Below are positions 32,932 through 39,605 of a stretch of 39,605 nucleotides of DNA, one piece after another. The stretch covers positions 1-39,605 of the forward strand of contig JACQUW010000248.1 of the NCBI GenBank assembly GCA_016210115.1. Reading direction: 5' to 3'. The first letter of the stretch is position 1, and each line of letters starts with the position of its first letter. The position numbers and the translations under genes were made by a program. The notes under the pieces are model-generated. The model was not told where the DNA came from, did no database searches, and saw only the letters and a list, made by a program, of their open reading frames with translations. This stretch comes from Deltaproteobacteria bacterium (GTDB taxonomy: Bacteria; Desulfobacterota; Binatia; UBA9968).

Positions 32932-34071
32932 CTAACGGGTCTGGACCACGATTTCATTCTGATCGATCCGAAACCGATGCGGATATTGATCAGAGACCCA
33001 CTCCATGTAATTCAGCACCTCCGCGAACCGTGGATCATCTCGCTTCAAGGTCTCCGGCTGCGCCCGATGATTGATAAACGCCGGAAGGAAAGAAACTCGT
33101 TTTACCTCATGCTTGCCGAATACAGCTTTGACTAACAGAGTCTTTTCGCTGTCCACGGGAAAATGATACCTCCCCCGCGGCGGCATGTACTCAGGATCAA
33201 TCCGGTACCAGTAGAGGTTCCAAAGATAGGGCAGGCGGACATCATTAGACCCGGTGGTCATGAAGTTACCCATGCTGTAGAAGCATACCTTCCCCTTGTA
33301 AACCTCCACGGCTTTTAAGATGTGCGCGTGGTGTCCAAGAATTAAGTCGGCTCCGGCATCAATGGCCGCATGGGCGACTGGAGGCTGGTACGTTGCGATC
33401 ACTTTAGGCAACACGCGCACGCCCCAGTGGATGGACAAAACGACTATATCGGCTTGTTTCTTCGCTTTTCTTATGTCTCCCTGCAATGCCAGGAGGTCTT
33501 CCTCGTAGGGAACCGTCACAACTTTAGGAGGAGTGCCCGGTTGATAATCCACCGCCTCGTAATACGTGTGCGCCCGCATGGGAGCTATGCCGGCCCGATC
33601 GCCGGTGGCTGCCTGCCCGCTCCGTAACACGGAACAATACGCGAGGAAGGCGATCTTGATTCCTTTTCGCTCTAAGACAATAGCTCTTCTAGCCTCCTCC
33701 TCATTCTTGCCCGCTCCCACAGTCTGGACTCCCATACCCCGAAACAGCTCGAGCGTATCCAACAGGGCCTCAGGTCCCCAGTCCATCGTGTGGTTGCTTG
33801 CCAATGAGGCCACGTCGATCTGAGCGGTCTTCCAAATAGAAGCCAACCGCGGATGAAGACGACTATGCTCACCTCCGCCTGACCCCGTCCCCCAGCCGGG
33901 TGAATGGCCGCCCTCCGAGTAGGTCCGTTCACATTGGGCAAAACGGAGGTCCGCTTCCTTCAGTGACGGGAGAACCAAATCGGCAAACTGATCCACAGGC
34001 TCGACAACCGGACCGATGTCCGCGCCGGCAAGCAATGACACCGAGTTATTCGACTTTTCCATACGGTTCAT
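32932..34071 (-). CDS. CapA-family metallophosphatase-like protein
   Basis: A 379-residue protein of the CapA/PgsA poly-gamma-glutamate synthesis family (calcineurin-like fold). Motifs are LLAGADIGP, ASLASNHTMDWGPEAL, VGAGKNEEEARR, VLSIHWGVRVLP, GADLILGHHAHILKAVEVYKG and FYSMGNFMTTG, in the usual order. The family is linked to poly-glutamate capsules, but many members occur in catabolic operons with unknown roles; no capB or capC is here. The ATG at 34071 follows AAAGGA closely. It lies 31 bases after the ThDP enzyme gene and 19 bases before the binding protein. No signal peptide is visible, so a cytoplasmic role is possible. Confidence 0.88.
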   Translation of the reverse strand: MNRMEKSNNSVSLLAGADIGPVVEPVDQFADLVLPSLKEADLRFAQCERTYSEGGHSPGWGTGSGGGEHSRLHPRLASIWKTAQIDVASLASNHTMDWGPEALLDTLELFRGMGVQTVGAGKNEEEARRAIVLERKGIKIAFLAYCSVLRSGQAATGDRAGIAPMRAHTYYEAVDYQPGTPPKVVTVPYEEDLLALQGDIRKAKKQADIVVLSIHWGVRVLPKVIATYQPPVAHAAIDAGADLILGHHAHILKAVEVYKGKVCFYSMGNFMTTGSNDVRLPYLWNLYWYRIDPEYMPPRGRYHFPVDSEKTLLVKAVFGKHEVKRVSFLPAFINHRAQPETLKRDDPRFAEVLNYMEWVSDQYPHRFRIDQNEIVVQTR

Positions 34072-34102
34072 CTGTCCTTTTGGGACAGCTCAGAGGAAAA
34101 CT

Positions 34103-35803
34103 CTAGTCTTTTCTGCTCTTCTGACTGATCACCACATCCACAACGGCCGGTCCGGTTTGCGCCAGGGCCTGTTGAAGCGCGGGCTCAATTTCCTCCGGCC
34201 GCTCCACTCTTTGGCCAAAGATGCCGAAGCATTCCGCCATCCTGGCAAAATTGAGATCGGGGCCGATAAGATCCGCGCCCAGCGCCGCAGCCGCCTGAAC
34301 TTTGTCTTCCGGCCCGCGAAACTGATTCTTGACCGCCATGTATGCGCGGTTGTTGAACACGACCACAAGTAGAGGAACACGGTACTTGGCGAGAGTCCAC
34401 AGGCCCTGAATCCCGAACATGGCGCTGCCGTCTCCAAGACAGGCCACCACCCGGCGGCCAGAGGAGGCAAGCTTGGCTCCAATCGCCGCGCCCAGTCCCC
34501 ACCCTAAATATCCGGCGGAGGAGTTGGAAAAATAAGACCTGCCGGGCGAGAACTGGAAATTGGACATAAGAATGTCTTTGCTCGTCGGGCTCTCGTTGAC
34601 GATCAGAGCGTCTTTTTCGATCAACCCGTCCATGGTTCGAACCAGCCGAGCCGCGTTTATGGGAGTCGCATCCCATCCGTCGCGAATCCTGCTTTCGAGC
34701 TCGGCGCTCGCCTGTTCCCTTGCTTTACTGATGCAGTTGAGCCGCTCCGTTCGGTGCTGGCTGTCTTGCCTGTCCATATAAGAAGGAAGGATTTCAATCA
34801 GAGATCTAAGAGCGCTTCTTGCATCGGCTACGATGCCGACATCGACTGGAAAGACCTTGCCGATTTCCCAGGGGTCCTCCTCGATATGAACGCAACGGCT
34901 CTCAGGCTTTATCGGCGGCTCCGGAAGGTAACGGTATTCGCGGATCAGGCGGCAACCCACAGCGAAGATCAAATCCGGCTCTCCCCACGCGGGAAGATTA
35001 AAGCTCACCTGCCGCTCCGGGATCTGGAAGCTGTAGGGATGCGTGGTCGGAAAGCTCAAGAAAGAGTACCGCGGCTCCATAACCACAGGCGCGACCACAA
35101 TCTGCGCAAGCTTTACAAGCTCCTCCGCCCCACCGGATCTGGCCACACCGCTCCCCGCGACAATCAACGGTCTTTTCGCCTCCGCGAGCAGGCGAGCCGC
35201 TTCCTGCAGCGCTTCCGGGTCTGCGGCAACCCGGGGAACGACTCTGAACCGCTCCGCCTGAGGAATCTCCGTCGCTACCGGTTCCGCCAGGAGATTGCTG
35301 GGAAGAGAAAGATATACCGGTCCGGTGGGCGGGCTCGAGGCCACTTTAAAGGCTCGGTTCAAAACCTCCGCAATGCGGTCTGATCGATGTACTTCGCAGC
35401 TCCACTTCGTGAACTGCTTGGTGAGCTCAACCAAATCTTTCCCTTCGGTATGGGTATCGCGGCCGGCAATCCGGGTATCCACGTGCGTGGACGTGACCAC
35501 CACCGGAGATCGATCTCTGTAGGCATCGTACAGAGCGCCCACGGAATTCGCGCTGCCGGGAAGCGTGCTGACCTGCGCAAGGCTCGGACGGCCGGTAACC
35601 CGCGCGTGTCCATCAGCCATAGAGACCACGCACGTTTCATGAAGCGCCAGGATAAACCGGATCCTCTCCTGCTCGGCGATGGTTCCGATAAACTCCTGCC
35701 CGCTCGTTCCCGGCAGGCCGAAAACATATTCCACTCCATGCGCAGCGGCCACCTCGAGATACGCCTGGGAGGCCGTCTTTTGACTGCTCGCACCATCGCT
35801 CAT
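34103..35803 (-). CDS. Thiamin-diphosphate-dependent enzyme (acetolactate-synthase/decarboxylase family)
   Basis: A 566-residue three-domain ThDP enzyme. The N-terminal Pyr domain has the activating Glu (E56 in ILALHETCVVSMADG) after EYVFGLPGTSGQEF. The central domain has PTGPVYLSLPSNLL. The C-terminal PP domain has the cofactor motif ACLGDGSAMFGIQGL ... VVVFNNRAYMAVK. It could be a decarboxylase, carboligase or oxalyl-CoA-type enzyme; the sequence does not decide. ATG 35803 (GGAG upstream) starts exactly at the family N-terminus; an upstream ATG at 35863 would add 20 residues with no match. It is in the minus-strand catabolic block, 31 bases before the CapA gene. Confidence 0.88.
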   Translation of the reverse strand: MSDGASSQKTASQAYLEVAAAHGVEYVFGLPGTSGQEFIGTIAEQERIRFILALHETCVVSMADGHARVTGRPSLAQVSTLPGSANSVGALYDAYRDRSPVVVTSTHVDTRIAGRDTHTEGKDLVELTKQFTKWSCEVHRSDRIAEVLNRAFKVASSPPTGPVYLSLPSNLLAEPVATEIPQAERFRVVPRVAADPEALQEAARLLAEAKRPLIVAGSGVARSGGAEELVKLAQIVVAPVVMEPRYSFLSFPTTHPYSFQIPERQVSFNLPAWGEPDLIFAVGCRLIREYRYLPEPPIKPESRCVHIEEDPWEIGKVFPVDVGIVADARSALRSLIEILPSYMDRQDSQHRTERLNCISKAREQASAELESRIRDGWDATPINAARLVRTMDGLIEKDALIVNESPTSKDILMSNFQFSPGRSYFSNSSAGYLGWGLGAAIGAKLASSGRRVVACLGDGSAMFGIQGLWTLAKYRVPLLVVVFNNRAYMAVKNQFRGPEDKVQAAAALGADLIGPDLNFARMAECFGIFGQRVERPEEIEPALQQALAQTGPAVVDVVISQKSRKD

Positions 35804-35978
35804 AGCAAAAATCTCCGGTCTCGTTCTCTTGAAATCGTGCGACAAAATAAGCTCGCAACTCACAGCGACCTTATCAGAAAGGTGGAAAACGATCTAGCGA
35901 TCAAACCAGGGAGAGAATAAGCGAATGCTGGATGCAATCGGCGCCCTCGCCCGCTTCCGGGAGAGGACAGAATGAGTT

Positions 35979-36785
35979 CTAAGAGAGATAGGGCGCAAAC
36001 TCCTCAGCGAGCCTTCGATAGACCGGCTTGCGGAAGTCTACTACTGAGTTCAGCAGAGTATAAAAGGATATCCACTTCCAATCGCGCGCCTCACCGCCTT
36101 TTTTGACCTCGATTTCACTATCGCTACCGTGAAATCTTAGAAGAAACCAGTATTGAATCTGGCCACGTCCTGTTTTGGCGGTTTGTAACCCGATCGGTAG
36201 CTCGTAGGCGAGCGGTTCCGGTAAGGCGCGGAGGAGTTCAAGATTGCCCTCTAAGATACCGGTTTCCTCCGCAACTTCCCTCAGGACAGCCGCAAGCGGT
36301 TCCTCAGACTTTTCGAGTCCCCCCTGCGGTAACTGCCACGTGCCGGGCACGTCAGCGCGCTCCACCGCAAGCACAAGACCTTCTCGATTGATAATCATTG
36401 CACCCACGCCGGCACGAAAATACTGCCCTGCGAAACTCACGGGACCTTTTTCCTGCTCGATGTGAACAAAAGCCCTTATCCAGTTGCCTTTCGGCGCCGC
36501 GGTGTGGCCCTGCCCGGTAACGTCTTCGGCCAAAAAAACGTCACCGGGCCCGAAAGTCTTTACAGTACCGTCTCCGATACGAATGTCTACGGCGCCGGAA
36601 AGAGTGATAACATATTGCCGCCGCGGCGCTGGATGCCAGTCCAGGAGATGCGTCGGATTGTCATTCTTAAACACTATCGCAGTCGCGGCGAGGACCTTGG
36701 AGAAGAGACCCGCGCTTTCATTCACGTCCAGATCCTCAAAGTGGGACTGCCCGTCCTCACCCGTATATAGCCGCACGAAAACCAC
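35979..36785 (-). CDS. Cupin-Nudix fusion hydrolase
   Basis: A 268-residue protein in two parts. The first about 125 residues are a cupin (HLLDWHPAPRRQYVITLSG, then GDVFLAEDVTGQGHT), opening RLYTGEDGQSHFEDL as in stand-alone cupins. From about residue 130 a Nudix domain begins (FRAGVGAMIINREGLVLAVE) with a complete Nudix box, G-x5-E-x7-REVAEETGI. PGTWQLPQGGLEKSE recalls RNA pyrophosphohydrolase and nucleotide-sugar Nudix enzymes. GTG 36785 with AGGAG 5 bases upstream starts at the cupin; a TTG at 36854 would add 23 unrelated residues. The fusion is unusual; the substrate is unknown, presumably a nucleoside diphosphate-linked compound. Confidence 0.85.
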   Translation of the reverse strand: MVFVRLYTGEDGQSHFEDLDVNESAGLFSKVLAATAIVFKNDNPTHLLDWHPAPRRQYVITLSGAVDIRIGDGTVKTFGPGDVFLAEDVTGQGHTAAPKGNWIRAFVHIEQEKGPVSFAGQYFRAGVGAMIINREGLVLAVERADVPGTWQLPQGGLEKSEEPLAAVLREVAEETGILEGNLELLRALPEPLAYELPIGLQTAKTGRGQIQYWFLLRFHGSDSEIEVKKGGEARDWKWISFYTLLNSVVDFRKPVYRRLAEEFAPYLS

Positions 36786-36860
36786 GTCAGCTCCTATCGC
36801 GACAGTAGTGAGTATGTTTGCCCTGAAGCTTTGAAAAAATTCGTCTTTCGACAACGGGTT

Positions 36861-36892
36861 CCCCTCTTTGAAAAAGGTTTGAAAAAGAGGGG
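36861..36892. repeat. Hairpin repeat of the CCCCTCTTT class, copy B
   Basis: CCCCTCTTT (36861-36869) pairs with AAAGAGGGG (36884-36892) with a 14-base loop. It is followed by GGCAGGGGAGATTT, close to a segment near 27065-27080 beside copy A. It lies between the cupin-Nudix gene and the NMT1-like gene, both on the minus strand. Confidence 0.5.
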
Positions 36893-36941
36893 GCAGGGGA
36901 GATTTTCCGATTCCGAAGTCCGTTCATAATTTCAATTTCCC

Positions 36942-37940
36942 TTACCGTTTGGACGCCCAAAGCCTGTCGAAAAAGCCGCTCTTCTCCATCTCATCCAAAT
37001 AGCGCCGGTCTATAAGATCATCCGGTTTGACCTTCTTTGCGCGGGGGTCGATTTCCGCCACTTCGTCCAGAATTGCCTTGAACGCGTCCACCGTAAGATC
37101 GAGTCGTGGCTCCAGGGCTTTTATTTCCGCTTCGTAAGCTGAATCCATAACCTTTCGATCCGTCACCCGCCACTGCTTGGCCAAAACCTTGTACGTAAAC
37201 TCTTTGTCCGTGTGGAGAATCTTTGAGGCCTCGGCCATTGCCCGCATAAATTGCCCGATGGCCTGCTGGCGTCGAGCTATGACCGTCCGCCGCGTAGCGA
37301 ATGAGGCGGCCGCGTAAGGGATGCGAAGCTCCCGCCCATGGATGATGTAACGGTAGCCCCTGGCTGCAGCTTGAGCGTCGGCCGGCGCCGTCATCGTGGC
37401 AGCATCGATGGCGCCGTTCAGCAGGGCCGCCAGATTCTCCGTGGCCCCGCCGGTCTGAATGAAGGTAACGTCTTTGATGGGATCCAGACCGACGCGCCTG
37501 AGGGCCTGGACGGCAAAGTAGTGGCTATTGCTTCCGATCCGGGTCACTCCGATCTTCCTGCCCTTGAGATCCTCCGGCCTTTTCAACTGAGGCGCGGAGA
37601 GGATGCTATGCGTGAGGATGTTTTTGACGCTCCCGATAAAGACAAAATCGGTGTTTCCCTGGACAAAGGCGCGAAGGATGCCAACCCCGCCGGTGAGGGC
37701 GGCCTCCGCGTCGCCTCCGAGCATCGCTGCCGTCACCATACCGGAGGAAGCGATGTAAACGACCTGAAGTTCGAGGTTGTACTTACGATAAAGTCCCGCT
37801 TCGTGGGCTATTGAGGGCAGAGACTGAGACATTACCAGGCTGGAGTTGACGATGTTGAGCTTTTCCGCCGCCGCTCCGTTGCTAAAAAGGCCGGCCGCAA
37901 AAAAGACAAAGGCACCTGCATTGCAAAGAAGCCGCCTCAT
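36942..37940 (-). CDS. NMT1/THI5-like ABC substrate-binding protein
   Basis: A 332-residue exported binding protein, clearly paralogous to the one at 10310-11332: both have LKGRKIGVTRIGSNSHYF, an almost identical C-terminus (YLDEMEKSGFFDRLW) and VTAAMLGGDAEAALTGG-like N-lobes. A signal peptide (MRRLLCNAGAFVFFAAGLF) is clear. ATG 37940 follows GGAGG by 8 bases; a TTG at 37970 and an ATG at 37955 are less likely. It is the first gene of the long minus-strand block and would supply its substrate, but no permease or ATPase is present. Ligand unknown. Confidence 0.88.
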   Translation of the reverse strand: MRRLLCNAGAFVFFAAGLFSNGAAAEKLNIVNSSLVMSQSLPSIAHEAGLYRKYNLELQVVYIASSGMVTAAMLGGDAEAALTGGVGILRAFVQGNTDFVFIGSVKNILTHSILSAPQLKRPEDLKGRKIGVTRIGSNSHYFAVQALRRVGLDPIKDVTFIQTGGATENLAALLNGAIDAATMTAPADAQAAARGYRYIIHGRELRIPYAAASFATRRTVIARRQQAIGQFMRAMAEASKILHTDKEFTYKVLAKQWRVTDRKVMDSAYEAEIKALEPRLDLTVDAFKAILDEVAEIDPRAKKVKPDDLIDRRYLDEMEKSGFFDRLWASKR

Positions 37941-38077
37941 AACGTGAGCCTCCATACCGTCCGCCGACAAGTTTGCAAGTTAATTAGGCCAACTACGCAT
38001 GCCCGTCAAGAGGAGCGGGTCTTGAGGTGCGGTTCGTTTGGAGATATCGGTGAAATCAAAAACGACGGGGAAATAAA

Positions 38078-39022
38078 ATGGACAACTATGACTTAGTGAT
38101 CGTCGGCGGTGGGCTGGGCGGTCTGACGGCAGGCCTGTTTGCGCCGCGCTACGGACTTTCCACTCTGGTCTTGGAATCAGGAGCTAGCGGCGGGCATTTA
38201 TTGAACATCGAGAAGATCGAAGACTTTCCCGGCTTTTCTGAAGGTGTTGCAGGCTATGAGCTTTGTCCTACCGTGCAACAGCAGGCGGCAAACCAGGGGG
38301 CGGAGTTTCGGAGGGCCGAGGTTCAAGCCGTGGAGCGGCGCGATCAATCCTGGCTCGTAATGACAGACGAGGAGAATTTCCAGGCAAAAGCAGTGATCGT
38401 CGCTACGGGGTCTACTCTGAAAGAGCTCGGAGTTCCGGGGGAATCTCGATTGCGCGGCAAAGGCGTAAGTAACTGCGCTAGCTGTGACGGATCGTTCTTC
38501 GATGGCGAGGTCGTAGGAGTCGTCGGCGGAGGCGACTCGGCGCTGCAGGAGGCCCTTACGCTTGCCAACTACGCCTCCCAGGTCATTGTCTTTCAGCGCG
38601 CGGCGAATTTTTCCGCCCAGCATGCTTTTCAGCAAAGGGTTTTGAACCATTCTAAGATGAATGTGCGTTACCGGACGGTGGTCGAAGAGATTCTCGGAGG
38701 TGAGACTGTCAGCGGAGTCCGGACGCGGGATCTCACAACTGGAGAAGAAGCTAACGTCGCTCTTTCCGGCGTGTTTGTATATGTAGGGTTAGAACCGAAT
38801 ACAGGGTTGGTCAAAAGCCTGGTGCGTCTCGCCGAAACTGGACACATACCGACCGACAACTGGATGAGAACCGAAGCTCCAGGCCTGTTTGCGGTTGGAG
38901 ACATACGCCAGGACTCGCCGGCGCAGGCGATTACCTCAGCCGGGGAGGGAGCGGCCGCCGCCATCGCGGCCCATCGGTATATAGAAGAGGGTATATGGCG
39001 GGGAGCCCCTCGGGCGGACTGA
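38078..39022 (+). CDS. Thioredoxin-reductase-like flavoprotein
   Basis: A 314-residue NAD(P)H/FAD protein with the length and order of thioredoxin reductase: FAD motif LVIVGGGLGGLTAGLFA, redox pair C-x2-C in SNCASCDGSFF, NAD(P) motif GVVGGGDSALQEAL, and ATGSTLKELGVPGE and FAVGDIRQDSPAQAI. The active-site spacing is as in low-molecular-weight bacterial TrxR; CASCDG in place of the common CATCDG is a minor change. It reduces a thioredoxin or similar thiol protein. ATG 38078 has GGGG about 8 bases upstream. It is divergent from the NMT1-like gene. No thioredoxin gene is in the window; the Grd-like selenoprotein, 29 kb away, would need such electrons. Confidence 0.9.
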   Translation: MDNYDLVIVGGGLGGLTAGLFAPRYGLSTLVLESGASGGHLLNIEKIEDFPGFSEGVAGYELCPTVQQQAANQGAEFRRAEVQAVERRDQSWLVMTDEENFQAKAVIVATGSTLKELGVPGESRLRGKGVSNCASCDGSFFDGEVVGVVGGGDSALQEALTLANYASQVIVFQRAANFSAQHAFQQRVLNHSKMNVRYRTVVEEILGGETVSGVRTRDLTTGEEANVALSGVFVYVGLEPNTGLVKSLVRLAETGHIPTDNWMRTEAPGLFAVGDIRQDSPAQAITSAGEGAAAAIAAHRYIEEGIWRGAPRAD

Positions 39023-39386
39023 GGTTCAAATGTGTAATGAGTACGATCCGGAGTCGATCGATACGTCCGCGGTTGCGTTTACCATCATTCCCCCGAAAGC
39101 ACCTCGCGTTGCTTGGCCGAAGGCCTCGGGCGCAAGGGGTCGGGCCGCGGCCGACCTGCCTGCCGGCAGGCAGGTAACCAGCGGTGGGAATAGCCACTGG
39201 CCCATTGCGCGGGCTCGAAGAGCGGGCGGCTTTCATCGTCAAGGGTGATCCAGCGAAAATCATGGACATTCCGGGGCAAGCACGTCGTGAGTGTCATCGA
39301 AGGGCGGGAATCCAGTTCTCAGTATTTTCATGCTTCCGCGTTGCAGACCGCTATAGTTTAACCCAGTTGCTGCGTCTTGTTTTTCC
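39023..39386. other. Intergenic region with palindrome
   Basis: 364 bases without a supported gene. It contains the 22-bp palindrome at 39154-39175 and stretches resembling common dispersed palindromic elements, but no recognisable protein or RNA. Frames such as the one starting MCNEYDP have no family match. Confidence 0.45.
39154..39175. repeat. 22-bp perfect palindrome
   Basis: ACCTGCCTGCC followed directly by its reverse complement GGCAGGCAGGT, in the gap between the TrxR-like gene and the cyclo-ligase gene. Its loop-less form and CCTGCC repeat units are typical of dispersed intergenic elements. No second copy was found in this window. Confidence 0.55.
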
Positions 39387-39605
39387 GTGAAAAGCAAACA
39401 ATCAATCCGGGAAGAAATCTGGGCGCTTCTCCAGCAAAAAAAGGCGGCCCGTTTTCCGGGGACAGACGGGAGAATACCCAATTTTATAGGCGCAGAAAAA
39501 TGCGCCCGGCTCCTCTCGGAAATTCCGGCGTGGGCTGAAGCCGGAATTATCAAAGCGAACCCCGACTCTCCTCAGAGGGCGATCCGGCAGAAGGCGTTGG
39601 AGGAC
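39387..39605 (+). CDS. 5-formyltetrahydrofolate cyclo-ligase family protein, 5' part
   Basis: The frame from GTG 39387 runs open to the window end (73 codons). It starts KSKQSIREEIWALLQQKKAA and continues GRIPNFIGAEKCARLLSEIP and ANPDSPQRAIRQKALE, which match the N-terminal part of the 5-FTHF cyclo-ligase-like family found in archaea and several bacteria. The enzyme makes 5,10-methenyltetrahydrofolate from 5-formyl-THF with ATP. No ATG is available in frame, and no strong ribosome site precedes the GTG, so the start is tentative. The rest lies outside the window. Confidence 0.8.
   Translation, partial: MKSKQSIREEIWALLQQKKAARFPGTDGRIPNFIGAEKCARLLSEIPAWAEAGIIKANPDSPQRAIRQKALED

Noticed and set aside
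34754..35383. Plus-strand open frame of 209 codons
   Set aside because: Antisense to the ThDP enzyme, basic low-complexity product.
39030..39248. Short frame MCNEYDP... as an SRAP (HMCES/YedK) peptidase start
   Set aside because: Only the Met-Cys start is shared; the MCGRY motif and the rest of the family are missing, and the frame runs through the palindrome.

Overview
The window is a gene-dense piece of a bacterial chromosome, probably from an uncultivated environmental lineage. It holds 34 protein genes that I can support (one frameshifted, one cut by the window end) and no rRNA, tRNA, CRISPR array or intact insertion sequence that I could see. The mix of solute-binding proteins without permeases, CaiB/BaiF CoA-transferases, acyl-CoA dehydrogenases, an F420/LLM-type oxidoreductase, a Grd-type selenoprotein and a quinol NO reductase is what I would expect from groups such as Rokubacteria/Methylomirabilota, Binatota or Tectomicrobia-like bacteria. 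That placement is inference from gene content only.

Layout. 200-885 (minus): Phd/PIN toxin-antitoxin pair with a good promoter. 1189-5912: nitric-oxide defence module, with norR (minus) divergent from ytfE/ric and qnorB (plus) and a near-consensus sigma-54 promoter in front of ytfE. 6175-6734 (minus): 3-hydroxyanthranilate dioxygenase broken by one missing base. 7493-11332 (plus): a selenoprotein related to glycine/betaine reductase component B that reads through an in-frame UGA, its GrdE-type partner, and an NMT1/THI5-like binding protein. 11415-17577 (minus): a TctC-type binding protein, a second NMT1-like binding protein with a strange N-terminal extension, two acyl-CoA dehydrogenases and a class III CoA-transferase. 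18184-21726 (plus): a three-gene redox unit (flavoprotein, stand-alone cyclic-nucleotide-binding protein, GltD-like iron-sulfur flavoprotein). 22067-25012 (plus): glycosyltransferase, SDR and methyltransferase, convergent with a queD-like gene.

25525-37940 (minus) is one long block of co-oriented catabolic genes: LLM oxidoreductase, MaoC-like protein, CoA-transferase, carboxymuconolactone-decarboxylase-like protein, TcuA-like flavoprotein, MmgE/PrpD protein, a family 1 binding protein, a CapA-type phosphoesterase, a ThDP enzyme, a cupin-Nudix fusion and a third NMT1-like binding protein. Several overlap by 4 bases or are a few bases apart. 38078-39605 (plus) has a thioredoxin-reductase-like flavoprotein and the start of a 5-formyltetrahydrofolate cyclo-ligase family gene.

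How they may work together: NorR senses NO and switches on Fe-S repair (YtfE) and NO reduction (qNorB). The remaining blocks look like uptake and CoA-dependent breakdown of small organic acids. The most unusual item is the Grd-like selenoprotein pair, which has no GrdA/GrdC/GrdD partners here and so is probably not classical glycine reductase. Dispersed repeats flank several blocks.
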